A program made the translations under genes and the position numbers. The notes under the pieces are model-generated. The model was not told the DNA's origin. It saw nothing but the letters and a program-made list of their open reading frames with translations, and searched no databases. Shown here piece after piece: positions 1 to 8,814 of a stretch of DNA of 64,000 nucleotides. Within the stretch, counting starts at the first letter, position 1. Each line of letters opens with the position of its first letter. Location of the stretch: assembly GCA_016177705.1 (NCBI GenBank), contig JACOUT010000003.1, positions 372,001-436,000 of the forward strand. The letters are read 5' to 3'. The DNA is from Deltaproteobacteria bacterium. Lineage in GTDB: Bacteria; Myxococcota; UBA727; VGSZ01.

Positions 1-712
1 CGGCGAGCAGCGTGGTGGTCAGGCCGCGCCGCTCGAAGACGGCGAGCGCGTGCTTGAACACCGCCAGGCCGGCCCAGGCGAGGTGGCCGGGGTCGACCAG
101 GATCTTCTCTTTGTCGACCATGCGCTTGATGTGGTCATCGACGCGGCCGATCATGATGGTGATGACCGAGCGCGGCGCCTGCTTGCCCGCGGCGCGCGCG
201 CGCTGCTCGCCGCGCGCGATCGCCTCGCCCACCAGTACCGCCTGCGAGACGGTGAAGCTGACGGTGGCGTTGACCGCGATGCCGCACGCCACCATCTCCT
301 CCATGGCGGCGATGCCCGCGGCCGTGGCCGGCGCCTTGATGGCGATGTTCGGCGCAATGGCGGCGAGCTCACGAGCGTGCGCCAGCATGCGCGCTGCGTC
401 GCGATAGAGCTTGGGGCTCACCTGCGCGCACAAGACGCCCTTGCCCTCGAGCACGGCGGCGCCCTCCTTGACCACCGCGCCGATCAAGCGCCAGGCGATC
501 TCGTCCTCGCTCTCGCTCTTGTGCTCACGGATCAGGCCGTCGAGCACGGGCACGAGGCGCGCCTTGTCGGCGTTGACTGCGGCCGCCACGATCACCGGGT
601 TCGAGGTGGCGCCGACGAAGCCGTGCGCCACCGCGTCCTTCAGCTCGGACAGCGCGCACGAGTCGTTCCACAGCTCCACGCCAAGCGCGGCGGTCTCCTT
701 CATCTTCGACAT
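1..712 (-). CDS. Transaldolase (partial, 3' end beyond window)
   Basis: 237 codons are visible and the frame runs off the left edge. The product is a transaldolase-family TIM barrel: a WND motif near residue 17, GATSNPVI at about 34-41 and KAPAT at 126-130, whose Lys126 sits where the Schiff-base lysine of TalB lies; ITIMIGRVDDH follows the family pattern of the later strands. The ATG at 712 is chosen because GGAGGAG lies about 8 bases upstream. It lies 38 bp after iolE in the same direction, so it is probably the next gene of the inositol operon. Known family chemistry is transfer or cleavage of a dihydroxyacetone unit. A role on inositol-derived sugar phosphates is inference from position only. 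Confidence 0.85.
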   Translation of the reverse strand, partial: MSKMKETAALGVELWNDSCALSELKDAVAHGFVGATSNPVIVAAAVNADKARLVPVLDGLIREHKSESEDEIAWRLIGAVVKEGAAVLEGKGVLCAQVSPKLYRDAARMLAHARELAAIAPNIAIKAPATAAGIAAMEEMVACGIAVNATVSFTVSQAVLVGEAIARGEQRARAAGKQAPRSVITIMIGRVDDHIKRMVDKEKILVDPGHLAWAGLAVFKHALAVFERRGLTTTLLA

Positions 713-750
713 GCGCGACTCTCCTCCTTGCCTTCGACCACGACCGACGC

Positions 751-1638
751 TCAGGCGCCCAACAGCCGACGCAGCGTGGCGCGCCCCTGCTTGGCGTACG
801 CGAGCGGGTTCGCCACCTTGGGATCCTGCTCCGCCTCGACGACGAGCCACCCCTGGTAGCCGCTCCTGTTGATCTCGCCGAGGATGCTGGCGAAGTCGAC
901 GTCGCCGTCGCCCGGTGCGGTGAACACCCCCGCGCGCACCGCGCGCTCGAAGCTCCAGCCCTCGGCGCGCGCCTGCCGCGCCACCGCGAAGCGCACGTCC
1001 TTGGTGTGCACGTGGGTGACGCGCGCGCCGTGCGTTCCGAGCGTGATCATCGGGTCATCGCCCGCGAAGGCGAGGTGCCCGGTGTCGAGCAAGAGGCCGA
1101 GGTCGCGCGTATCCGCCATCAGCGCGTCGACGTCGGCCGCGGTCTGCACCACCGTGCCCATGTGCGGGTGATAGGCGGTCTTCATGCCGCGCGCCGCCGC
1201 GCGCTGTGCCAGGCGGTCGAGGCCCTCGCAGAGCGCGCGCCAGGCGCTGTCGTCGAGCTGGCCGCGCTGGTCGCCCTTGCCGAGCGGCTTGCTGCCGTCG
1301 CCGTGGATGGCGCCGGTGCACTCGGCGAGGATGATCACCGAGGCGCCCGCGCTCTGCAGCCGATCGGCGTGGCGATCGAAGGCCACAAGCTCCTCGGCCC
1401 AGGGCCGGCTCGCCAGGTGCGTGCTGTGCCACGCGCCGGCGAGCGAGAGGCCGCGGGGATCGAGCAGCATTCGAATGGCAGCACCGCTCTCGGGGAAGCG
1501 GTGGCCAAGCTCGGTACCGGAGAAGCCCGCCTCGACCATCTCGTCGAGCGCGCGCTCGAGCGGGGTGTCGGCGCCGAGGTCCTTGAAGTCGTCGTTGATC
1601 CAGTTGATCGGCTGCGCGGCGATGCGGAAGCGGCTCAT
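751..1638 (-). CDS. iolE: Inosose dehydratase IolE
   Basis: 295 aa. The N-terminus (IAAQPINWINDDFKDLGAD) and the later TELGHRFPE stretch match IolE, which dehydrates 2-keto-myo-inositol to 3D-(3,5/4)-trihydroxycyclohexane-1,2-dione in the cytoplasm. It is a xylose-isomerase-like TIM barrel using a divalent metal. Length fits the family (about 295-300). The ATG at 1638 is used because homology begins there and GGGAG precedes it; the frame stays open upstream but with low-complexity residues. It follows iolD by 17 bp, and that product is its pathway partner, so assignment is strong. Confidence 0.93.
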   Translation of the reverse strand: MSRFRIAAQPINWINDDFKDLGADTPLERALDEMVEAGFSGTELGHRFPESGAAIRMLLDPRGLSLAGAWHSTHLASRPWAEELVAFDRHADRLQSAGASVIILAECTGAIHGDGSKPLGKGDQRGQLDDSAWRALCEGLDRLAQRAAARGMKTAYHPHMGTVVQTAADVDALMADTRDLGLLLDTGHLAFAGDDPMITLGTHGARVTHVHTKDVRFAVARQARAEGWSFERAVRAGVFTAPGDGDVDFASILGEINRSGYQGWLVVEAEQDPKVANPLAYAKQGRATLRRLLGA

Positions 1639-1655
1639 GAGGGGGCTCCCAGGGA

Positions 1656-3515
1656 TCAGTAGTAGAAGCGGCGCTTGCCGAGCGCACTCAGGTACTCGGC
1701 GCGGGCGCGTTTGGCATCGGGCTGTTCGCTGACCTCGGCGATGGGCACGTCCCACCACGAGCTGCCCGGCAGCCTCGAGGGTTCCTGCAGCGGCACGTAG
1801 AGGAAGCAGCTCGTCGCCTCACGCTTGGCGGCGTCGAGCGCATGCTCGAGCTCGGCGCGCGTGGTGGCGGTGAAAGTGACCGTGCCGAGGCTCGCCGCGA
1901 TTTTCGCGAAGTCCACCGCCACCGGCTCGCCGACCAGGCCGCCGTCGGCGCGCGTGCGGAATTCGTTGCCGAAGGAGCGGCCGCCGCAGCCCCGCTGTAG
2001 GTTGTGAATGCACTGGTAGCCGTGGTTGTCGAGGAGCACGACCGTGATCTTGCGCCCCTCCTGCACGCTGGTGACGAGCTCGTTGGCCATCATCAAGAAG
2101 CTGCCGTCGCCGAGCAGCGCAAAGACCTCGCGCGCCGGCTCGGCGAGCTTGACGCCGAGCGCGCCCGCCACCTCGTAGCCCATGCACGAGTAGCCGTACT
2201 CGCTGTGGTAGTCGCGCGCGTCGGTGCTCTGCCACAGCTTGTGCAGGTCGCCCGGCAGACCGCCCGCCGCGTGCACCACCGTCGAGCCGGGGCCCGCGCG
2301 TCGGTTGAGCACCTCGATGACCTCGGCCTGCGACAGCGCGCCGCTCGCGGTCGGCCGACAGAGCGCCGCGCGCTCCGTGCGCCAGGCGTCGCGCGCGGCG
2401 GCGACGTGCGCCGTCTCGAAGCGGGTGCCCGCGAGCGCCTCGGTGAGCGCCGAGAGCGCAAAGTGCGCGTCGGCCACCACGGGCGCCGCACCGTGCTTGT
2501 GCGCGTCGAAGGCGTTGACATTGATCGAGACGAAGCGCACGCGCTCGTGCTGGAATTGCGTCTTCGACGCCGTGGTGAAGTCCGACAGGCGCGTGCCCAC
2601 GCACACGACGACGTCGGCCTCGCGCGCCACCGCGTTGGCGCAGGCAGCACCGGTGACGCCGAGGCCGCCGAGCCACGAGGGGTGATCGGCGGCGAGCGCG
2701 CCCATGCCCGCCTGCGTCATCGCCACCGGCATGCCCGTGCGGTCGACGAGCGCGCGCAGCGCCGTGAAGGCGTCGCTGTAGTGCAGGCCGCCGCCGGCGA
2801 CGAGCAGCGGGCGCTTTGACGAGCGCAGCAGCTCGGCCGCGCGCTCGATGGCCTCGCTCGTCGGCACGCGGCGCTCCACCACGTGCGTGCGCTGCTCGAA
2901 GAAGTGCGCGGGCCAGTCGTACGCTTCGGCCTGCACGTCCTCGGGCAGACAGAGCGTGACGGCGCCGCACTCGGCGGGGTCGAGCAGCACGCGCACGGCC
3001 TCGGGCAGGGCGTGCAGCAGTTGCTCGGGCCGGACGATGCGATCCCAGTAGCGCGACACCGGCCGAAAACAGTCGTTGACGCTCACGTCCATCGACGAGG
3101 GGTGCTCGAGCTGCTGCAACACCGGCTGCGGCCAGCGGTTGGCGAAGGTGTCGCCGGGCAAGAGCAGCACGGGCAGGCGGTTGATGGTGGCGGTGGCCGC
3201 ACCCGTGACCATGTTGGTGGCGCCGGGGCCAACCGACGTCGTCACCGCCATGATGCCCAGGCGCCGCTTGTGCTTGGCGAAGGCGATGGCGGCATGCACG
3301 CCTGCCTGCTCGTTCTTCGGCTGGAAGTGCGGCAGGCCGCCCTCCTCATCGAGCGCCTGGCCGATGCCGGCGACGTTGCCGTGGCCGAAGATACCGAACA
3401 CGCCGTGAAAGACGCGGTCCTCGACGTCGTCGCGCCGCACGCGCTGCGCCTTGAGGAAGCGCACCAGCGCAGAGGCCGTGGTCAAGCGAACCGTGCTTGG
3501 GGCGCGCGCGCTCAC
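1656..3515 (-). CDS. iolD: 3D-(3,5/4)-trihydroxycyclohexane-1,2-dione acylhydrolase IolD
   Basis: 619 aa, close to the usual 620-640. It is a thiamine-diphosphate enzyme of the acetolactate-synthase fold: N-terminal Pyr domain (about 1-190), central domain, and C-terminal PP domain with the ThDP/Mg motif LLGDGSFLM...LLDNHGYQC. It opens the cyclic dione to 5-deoxy-glucuronate. The GTG start at 3515 overlaps the iolB stop as GTGA, so translation is coupled; an upstream in-frame start would run deep into iolB and is rejected. Neighbours iolB and iolE catalyse the following and preceding steps. Confidence 0.95.
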   Translation of the reverse strand: MSARAPSTVRLTTASALVRFLKAQRVRRDDVEDRVFHGVFGIFGHGNVAGIGQALDEEGGLPHFQPKNEQAGVHAAIAFAKHKRRLGIMAVTTSVGPGATNMVTGAATATINRLPVLLLPGDTFANRWPQPVLQQLEHPSSMDVSVNDCFRPVSRYWDRIVRPEQLLHALPEAVRVLLDPAECGAVTLCLPEDVQAEAYDWPAHFFEQRTHVVERRVPTSEAIERAAELLRSSKRPLLVAGGGLHYSDAFTALRALVDRTGMPVAMTQAGMGALAADHPSWLGGLGVTGAACANAVAREADVVVCVGTRLSDFTTASKTQFQHERVRFVSINVNAFDAHKHGAAPVVADAHFALSALTEALAGTRFETAHVAAARDAWRTERAALCRPTASGALSQAEVIEVLNRRAGPGSTVVHAAGGLPGDLHKLWQSTDARDYHSEYGYSCMGYEVAGALGVKLAEPAREVFALLGDGSFLMMANELVTSVQEGRKITVVLLDNHGYQCIHNLQRGCGGRSFGNEFRTRADGGLVGEPVAVDFAKIAASLGTVTFTATTRAELEHALDAAKREATSCFLYVPLQEPSRLPGSSWWDVPIAEVSEQPDAKRARAEYLSALGKRRFYY

Positions 3516-4312
3516 ACGAGCTCCTTCGGCACGAAGCCCACGTCCTTGCCCTCGAGGATCCAGGCATGGTCGTTGGCGAAGGTGAAGCCGCGATAGGGAT
3601 CGTTCGGCCGGTGCCGCACGATCCACGCGTAGTACATGCCGTAGCCGGGTGCGGCCACCTGCGGGTGATCGACCGCGCCCGTGATCTTGACGGTGTCGTG
3701 GCTGCGCACCTTGAGCACCTCGTCACCAAGCTCGGCGTGGCCGTAGCCCTGCGGCTTGCTGAAGCGGTAGTGGTACAGCTCTGGTTGTCCGTGGTGGTGC
3801 GGCGGGTAGCTCGACCAGCGGCCCGCCAGGTTGATCACCTCACCGAGCACGAGCTGGCTCTCCGGCCGGTTGTCGAGGTCGAACACCAGGCGCACCACGC
3901 GCAAGCACGCGTCCTGCACCAGCCCCCGACCGCGCGGCTCGCTCTTGCAGTCGCCGGGGCGGAAGATGCGCGGCGCCAGGCGCGCAGTGTTGCTGGCGCG
4001 CACGAGCAGCCACTCGACGTCGGTGCGCGCCGCCAGCGTCACGGCGGTGGCGGGGCCGACATGCACCACGCTCGGGCGCTCGTCGAACAGCGAGGCGCGC
4101 GCCAAGGACGCGTGCTGATCGGCGGCGGTCGCCTCGACCTGGCCGTCGAGCAAGAGCCAGGCGCACTCCTTCTCGTCGTTGCGAGCGAGCGTCTCGCCCG
4201 CGCGCTGGCGCACCACCGCGAAGTCGACGGCGACGTCGTCGTGCTCGTGGCACAGCGCGGTCTCGCCGAAGGGGAAGCCGCCCGCCGGGGGCCTGATCAG
4301 TGCCGGGTGCAC
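3512..4312 (-). CDS. iolB: 5-deoxy-glucuronate isomerase IolB
   Basis: 266 aa, the normal family length. The bicupin IolB converts 5-deoxy-glucuronate to 2-deoxy-5-keto-gluconate. Recognisable segments are the cupin-like His-rich motifs YPPHHHGQP and YHYRFSKPQGYGH and the C-terminal stretch ending GKDVGFVPKELV. The GTG at 4312 is chosen because GAGGAG lies 5-7 bases upstream; another GTG at 4348 has no ribosome-binding site. It is first in the visible iolB-iolD-iolE-transaldolase run. Regulators and iolG, iolC and iolA are not seen here and may lie past the left edge. Confidence 0.93.
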   Translation of the reverse strand: MHPALIRPPAGGFPFGETALCHEHDDVAVDFAVVRQRAGETLARNDEKECAWLLLDGQVEATAADQHASLARASLFDERPSVVHVGPATAVTLAARTDVEWLLVRASNTARLAPRIFRPGDCKSEPRGRGLVQDACLRVVRLVFDLDNRPESQLVLGEVINLAGRWSSYPPHHHGQPELYHYRFSKPQGYGHAELGDEVLKVRSHDTVKITGAVDHPQVAAPGYGMYYAWIVRHRPNDPYRGFTFANDHAWILEGKDVGFVPKELV

Positions 4313-4373
4313 GCGCGCTCCTCGAGGATCGCCCCCGTGTAGTGCCACCGGCCGCGCCTGCGTAGGGGGGTGA

Positions 4374-5402
4374 TCAGTAGACGTTGTACTTGGCGCGCAG
4401 CGCCTCGTGCTCGGCGGCGTTCCTCGAGGGGTGCAGCACCTTGCTCGAGTCGTGCAGGTAGTAGAGGTACTCGTGCTTCTCGGGGCGCATGGCGGCCGTC
4501 AGTGACTCCACCGTGGGCGCGCCGATGGGGCTCGGCGGCAGGCCGACCTTGACGCGCGTGTTGTAGGGGTCGGCTGGGTCGCGCAGCTTCTTCAGGAACT
4601 CGGTGCGGTCGTTCCAGTCGGCCAGCTCGTACCTGCTGGTGGCGTCGACGCCGAGCGCGAAGCCCTTGTCGATGCGCTTCCACAGGATGCCGGCCACGGT
4701 CATGCGCTGCTTCGGCACCGGCTCCTCGCGCTCGAGCATCGAGGCCATCACCACGATTTCGTCGAGGCTGCGCCCGGTCTTTACCAGCTCATCCTTGTGC
4801 GGCTGCCAGAAGCGCTCGGCGAAGGTGTCGAGCTGGCGCTGGATAAGCGCCTCGGGCTTGAAGCCGCCCTCGACGGTGACGCGATAGGTCTCCGGGTAGA
4901 GGTAGCCCTCGAGGCCACGCGCGGGCAGCGGGAAGGGCGCCTTGAAGCGCGCGACGTCCTTGGCGGCGGCGAGGTACTCGCCGGGCTTGATCCACCCTTT
5001 GGCCGCGAGCGCCTCATCGGTGTCGCGCAGACGCCAGCCCTCGATCATCGCGAACGGCTCGTCTTCGGAGAGCGGCGCCTTCTGCAGCGCAGCCCCGATC
5101 TCGGGGATGGTCATGTTCGCGCTCAGCTCGTGCTTGCCGGCCTTGGGCGTGAAGCCCTTCGTCTGTCGCAGCCAGAAGCGCCAGTGCAGCGGGCTCTCGA
5201 TGAAGCCCTGCTCGTGCAACTCGCGGCCGAGCGCCAGGCCGGTGGTGCCCTTCTTGACCTCGAAGACGCGCATGGGCGCGTCGGCCGGGCCCTTGGCGGC
5301 CTGCGCGCCGCCGCGCAGGTAGAGGAAGCCCGCAGCGCCGCCGATCAGGCCGCCGACGACGACGAAGCTGCCGAGGAACAGGCCGATCTTCTTGAGCTTC
5401 AT
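4374..5402 (-). CDS. mltG: Endolytic murein transglycosylase MltG
   Basis: 342 aa. One N-terminal membrane helix (about residues 7-29) anchors a periplasmic YceG/MltG domain. Seen are the LysM-like region (about 45-110), GLEGYLYPETY (163-173), and SMLEREEP (221-228), whose Glu224 aligns with the catalytic Glu of E. coli MltG; NTRVKVGLPPSPIGAP follows. MltG cuts nascent glycan strands and so sets their length. The ATG at 5402 has no Shine-Dalgarno, but a TAGCGT hexamer ends 7 bases before it. It is 55 bp downstream of the MopE-type gene and probably has its own promoter. Confidence 0.94.
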   Translation of the reverse strand: MKLKKIGLFLGSFVVVGGLIGGAAGFLYLRGGAQAAKGPADAPMRVFEVKKGTTGLALGRELHEQGFIESPLHWRFWLRQTKGFTPKAGKHELSANMTIPEIGAALQKAPLSEDEPFAMIEGWRLRDTDEALAAKGWIKPGEYLAAAKDVARFKAPFPLPARGLEGYLYPETYRVTVEGGFKPEALIQRQLDTFAERFWQPHKDELVKTGRSLDEIVVMASMLEREEPVPKQRMTVAGILWKRIDKGFALGVDATSRYELADWNDRTEFLKKLRDPADPYNTRVKVGLPPSPIGAPTVESLTAAMRPEKHEYLYYLHDSSKVLHPSRNAAEHEALRAKYNVY

Positions 5403-5409
5403 GGGGCGC

Positions 5410-5415
5410 ACGCTA
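5410..5415 (-). promoter_or_regulatory. TAGCGT -10-like element of mltG
   Basis: On the minus strand TAGCGT is followed by 7 bases and the mltG ATG, with no ribosome-binding site between. The geometry would put the transcript start at or beside the start codon. It is the same hexamer found before several other genes of this window. Confidence 0.45.
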
Positions 5416-5457
5416 CCGCGGAGGTGCCCAGGGAACGCAACCGGCGACGGCGCGCCG

Positions 5458-7881
5458 CTATTTCTCGTCGGCGCCGATCTCGGGCGCGACCGCCGTGCGG
5501 CACTCGCCGTCGATGTCCACGGCGACGGAGGCGGGCAGCCCCTGGTACGCGACGGCGGCGGCGCCGATCGCCGGGCTCGACAGCTCGAGGTGCGCGCGCT
5601 CGGCGGAGAAGCGCGGGTCGCCCGACAGGTTGCGGTCGCCGTCGACGCAGTCGGGCGGCCCGCAGGCGTTGATGACGTCGACGTTGGTCGCGCTGAAGGT
5701 GCTGTCCGATAGCAGCAGCGCCCCGGCGAACGGCGCGAAGAACAGGTTGGCGAGCGCGAGCACACGCCCGTTGTCGTTGCGCACGCAGGTGTCGCCCGCA
5801 TCGCCATCGGGCCAGAAGAAGATGTTGTTGCGCAGCTCGACGTTGGCCGGGCTGCCGACCACGTCGATCAAGGCCGTGATGTCCGATTCGGCGGTGGCGA
5901 GCACCGAGTGGGTCACGCGCAAGGTGCAGCCGTTGCACGCGATCGGCGGCACCAAAGAGCTGATGATCTCGAGCCGCGCGCCCGCGCCAGCTAGCATGTC
6001 GGGCCCTGGCTTCGCGTCGGCGACGTCATCTGCGTCCGAGGCGACGATCAGCAGGTCGCTGCCATCGCCGAGCACGATGCCCTCGTTGATGATGCTGTGC
6101 GAGATCAAGGAGCCCGTCACGCCGGGGCCGATCTCGAGCGGACGCACCTCGCCGTCGGCGACGAGGATGCGACGGTTGGCGATCAACGGACCCGGCGCCA
6201 TCGATCGCGTGAGGCTGAGGCGCACGTCCGCGACCACCGGCACCGACGGGAGGTTGACGTTGACCAGCGTCACGCCGTCGATGACGACGAGCTCCGTGCC
6301 GTCTTGCTGGATCGAAAGTCCCGCGACGCTGACGCGCGACCGCGCGGCGGGTGCGCGCACCCATGCGGTGGTTAGCCCGCCCACCAGGGAGACGTTCAGG
6401 TTGCCCGACGTCAGATAGGTCGTCCCCGCCGCCTCGGCCAGGAACAGCCAGCCGCGGCCGGCGAGCAGCGCGCGTGCCTCGTCGATGGAACGCGCCGGCG
6501 CCGCGCGCGTGCCGTCCCCGCCGACGATGGCGGCAGCGTCCACGAAGACGCCGGTGCTCTCGTCGAGCGGCGCATCGCCGTCGCCGGCGCAGTCGTTGTC
6601 GATGCCGTCGCCGGGGATCTCGGTGCCGTCGCTGCGCGTCAGCGGGTCGGTGTCGTCGCAGTCGCCGCCGCGCACGCCGCAGCGCACGGTGACGGCGAAG
6701 TCGCCGTCGCCGTCGAAGTCGAGGCAGTCGGCGGTGTCGTCGAGCGGCGCGCACGGCGACAACACCGCCAGCGCCAGCGGCACCGTGGTGACGTCGAGGA
6801 CGGCGGCGTTGTCGACGCGATCGTGCAGCGCAACGCCCATGGTGGCCTGGCCGGCCGCGCCGACCAACGCCACCGAGGCGCGCCAGCGCCAGCGCAGCGG
6901 CGTCAGGCCCTCGACAAGCGGGTCGACCACCGCGACATCGCCGATCAACGTGAAGGTCGGCGGCGCACCGAGCGGCTCATCGAGGATGAGCTCGAGCTCG
7001 ATGGTGCCGCCGGCGACCGCAGCACCGACCGGCGCCGCCGAGGCGGGCGAGCGCAGCACCGTCACGACGTCGATCACCTGCGGCGCGCGCTGGTCGGTCT
7101 CCATGTCCGCCGACGCCTCGCCGCGGTTGCCCGCCTGGTCCGTCACGGTCACGAGCACGCGGTCGCGCCCGTCGGTGAACGCGGCCGTCACCTGCGCGTT
7201 GCAGGTGAAGGTGTTGGCGTCACCGAGCACGCACGTTGCGCTGACCGGGCCGGCTTGCACTTGCACCGCCGACGCCGCCACCGCCTCGTCGACGACGAAC
7301 GACACCACCATCTGGTTGGTGCCGGGGTTCGTCGAGAATGGCAGCCCCGCCGCCGCCGCGTCCGCGTGGGCCACGGCTACGTCGAGGATGACCGGCGCCC
7401 GTCGGTCGATCACCAGCGCCAGGTCCGGGGTGAGGCGCGTCGCGCGGTTGCCATGGAGGTCCGCCAGCTCGACGCTGCCGAGGGGCCACGCCCCCGCAGC
7501 GACCGCGCTGGCGTCGAGCGAGAAGCGCGCCACCGCGCCGACGACGTCGAGCGGCACGAAGCCCGGGTCGCCGCTGCCCTCGAACAGCAGCGTGGGCGGC
7601 TCGCCGAGCGGCTCGTCGGCGGTGAGCACCAGTTCGACCGAGCCGGCAGCGACCACGGACGGCGTGAACGCCGCGCTCTGCAGCACGGGCGCCGCGCGAT
7701 CCGGCGTCGCCCCCGGCGCCACGCACTCGTGCACGGAGGTGTCGCAGGTCCAGGGCGCGGGACAGTCGGCATTCGCGGCGCACAGCAGCACCGCGTCGTC
7801 GGGCAGCGTCGAGTCGAAGGGACAAGCGCTCGACACGAGCGCGGCGAGCAGTAGTGGAGTACCGACGCGATGGGCGACCAC
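5458..7881 (-). CDS. MopE-type metal-binding surface lipoprotein with Ig-like repeats
   Basis: 807 aa from a GTG start. An N-terminal hydrophobic segment ends in VSSAC (Cys20), a weak lipobox, followed by a short Cys-rich stretch (about 20-42). Two similar Ig-like repeats follow, each with a DEPLG(E/A)PPT motif. Residues about 387-440 carry Asp-rich motifs DFDGDGDF, GGDCDDTDP and DGIDNDCAGDGD, the MopE-type repeat considered to bind Ca or Cu. The C-terminal 350 residues look like a right-handed beta-helix passenger (choice-of-anchor or Omp-like). It is probably exported and surface-exposed; substrate or partner cannot be told. TAGAGT lies 5 bases before the GTG. Confidence 0.75.
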   Translation of the reverse strand: MVAHRVGTPLLLAALVSSACPFDSTLPDDAVLLCAANADCPAPWTCDTSVHECVAPGATPDRAAPVLQSAAFTPSVVAAGSVELVLTADEPLGEPPTLLFEGSGDPGFVPLDVVGAVARFSLDASAVAAGAWPLGSVELADLHGNRATRLTPDLALVIDRRAPVILDVAVAHADAAAAGLPFSTNPGTNQMVVSFVVDEAVAASAVQVQAGPVSATCVLGDANTFTCNAQVTAAFTDGRDRVLVTVTDQAGNRGEASADMETDQRAPQVIDVVTVLRSPASAAPVGAAVAGGTIELELILDEPLGAPPTFTLIGDVAVVDPLVEGLTPLRWRWRASVALVGAAGQATMGVALHDRVDNAAVLDVTTVPLALAVLSPCAPLDDTADCLDFDGDGDFAVTVRCGVRGGDCDDTDPLTRSDGTEIPGDGIDNDCAGDGDAPLDESTGVFVDAAAIVGGDGTRAAPARSIDEARALLAGRGWLFLAEAAGTTYLTSGNLNVSLVGGLTTAWVRAPAARSRVSVAGLSIQQDGTELVVIDGVTLVNVNLPSVPVVADVRLSLTRSMAPGPLIANRRILVADGEVRPLEIGPGVTGSLISHSIINEGIVLGDGSDLLIVASDADDVADAKPGPDMLAGAGARLEIISSLVPPIACNGCTLRVTHSVLATAESDITALIDVVGSPANVELRNNIFFWPDGDAGDTCVRNDNGRVLALANLFFAPFAGALLLSDSTFSATNVDVINACGPPDCVDGDRNLSGDPRFSAERAHLELSSPAIGAAAVAYQGLPASVAVDIDGECRTAVAPEIGADEK

Positions 7882-7886
7882 ACGGC

Positions 7887-7892
7887 ACTCTA
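7887..7892 (-). promoter_or_regulatory. TAGAGT -10-like element before the MopE-type gene
   Basis: On the minus strand TAGAGT precedes the GTG start by 5 bases in the 18-bp gap after the kinase-like gene. There is no Shine-Dalgarno. It fits the leaderless pattern of other starts here, although the spacing is one base shorter. Confidence 0.35.
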
Positions 7893-7899
7893 GCGTGCG

Positions 7900-8814
7900 T
7901 CAGCGCGCGATGTGGCCGGGCAGCAGAAACGGATACGGACGGCGGCGGACGTGGCGCTGCCACGCGCGATCCCAGCGCCGCAGCCGCTGCAAGAGCGCCC
8001 AAGTGGCGGCGTCGCTCCGGTAATCCTCCAGGCACTCCTCAGCGGTGAGCGGCGGTCCGTCGAGCTCTTGGTTGCTGCGCGCCAGGAAGGCGGGCACGAA
8101 GCGCGTCAGCCGCTCCTTGTGCAGGTTTGCCACCAGGTCGCGCAACGTGCGGCGACGATCGTGGTAGCGCGCCAAGATGTCGGGCAAGACGAAGCGCTTC
8201 ACCAGACCGCGCAACAGCGCCGGCAAGGACGCGAGGAATAGGTCGGTGTCGAGCCGCGTGGTGCCCTGCGCGTCGGTGAGCAGGGGCGTGGTGACGTCGA
8301 GGTAGCGCAGCTCGTCACCAACGAACACCCAGTTCGAGAGCTGCGCGTCGAGCCCGACGGTGCTCGAGACGCAGCGCGCGGTCGCGGCCACGATGGCGTC
8401 GATGATGGGCGCGGCCGCCGCCTCGCCGCCGGGCCCTTCGGGGAGCGCCGCCAGCTTCTTCGGCGCCAGACCGGCGGGGTCGAGGAAGGGCTGCACCACG
8501 TAAACGATGCGCGCGCCATCCGGCTCGGGCACGCTCATCAGCCAGCTCTCGACCGGCGTCACGCCGACGCCCCGCAGCGTCGCCAGGTACTCCTCGAGCA
8601 GCGCGCCGTAGCGTGCGACGCGCTCGGCGCCGTCGAAGCGCGGCATGCGCTTGCATGCGAAGCGCCCGGCCGCGGCGTCGAGCAGGAGCACGCTCGAGAT
8701 CTCGCCGAAGCCGATCACCGTCAGATCGCCGACGTCACCTTGTGCGAGCGCCCGTTGCACGCGCGCCTCGAGCCCGGCGAGCGCGTCGGCATCGACCGGG
8801 CAAGCGCCGCTCAT
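7900..8814 (-). CDS. Kinase-like protein of unknown substrate
   Basis: 304 aa, cytoplasmic. Traces of a protein-kinase/aminoglycoside-phosphotransferase fold are visible: a small Gly-containing loop followed by FACKRMPRF (possible ATP-binding Lys near residue 59), then GLDAQLSNWVF, a D-x4-N pattern like the catalytic loop, and YLDVTTPLL where a metal-binding Asp would be expected. It resembles, from memory, a family listed as DUF6206; this is not certain. It overlaps the aminotransferase gene by ATGA, so the two are probably made together. A small-molecule kinase acting on the same metabolite as the aminotransferase is inference. Confidence 0.6.
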   Translation of the reverse strand: MSGACPVDADALAGLEARVQRALAQGDVGDLTVIGFGEISSVLLLDAAAGRFACKRMPRFDGAERVARYGALLEEYLATLRGVGVTPVESWLMSVPEPDGARIVYVVQPFLDPAGLAPKKLAALPEGPGGEAAAAPIIDAIVAATARCVSSTVGLDAQLSNWVFVGDELRYLDVTTPLLTDAQGTTRLDTDLFLASLPALLRGLVKRFVLPDILARYHDRRRTLRDLVANLHKERLTRFVPAFLARSNQELDGPPLTAEECLEDYRSDAATWALLQRLRRWDRAWQRHVRRRPYPFLLPGHIAR

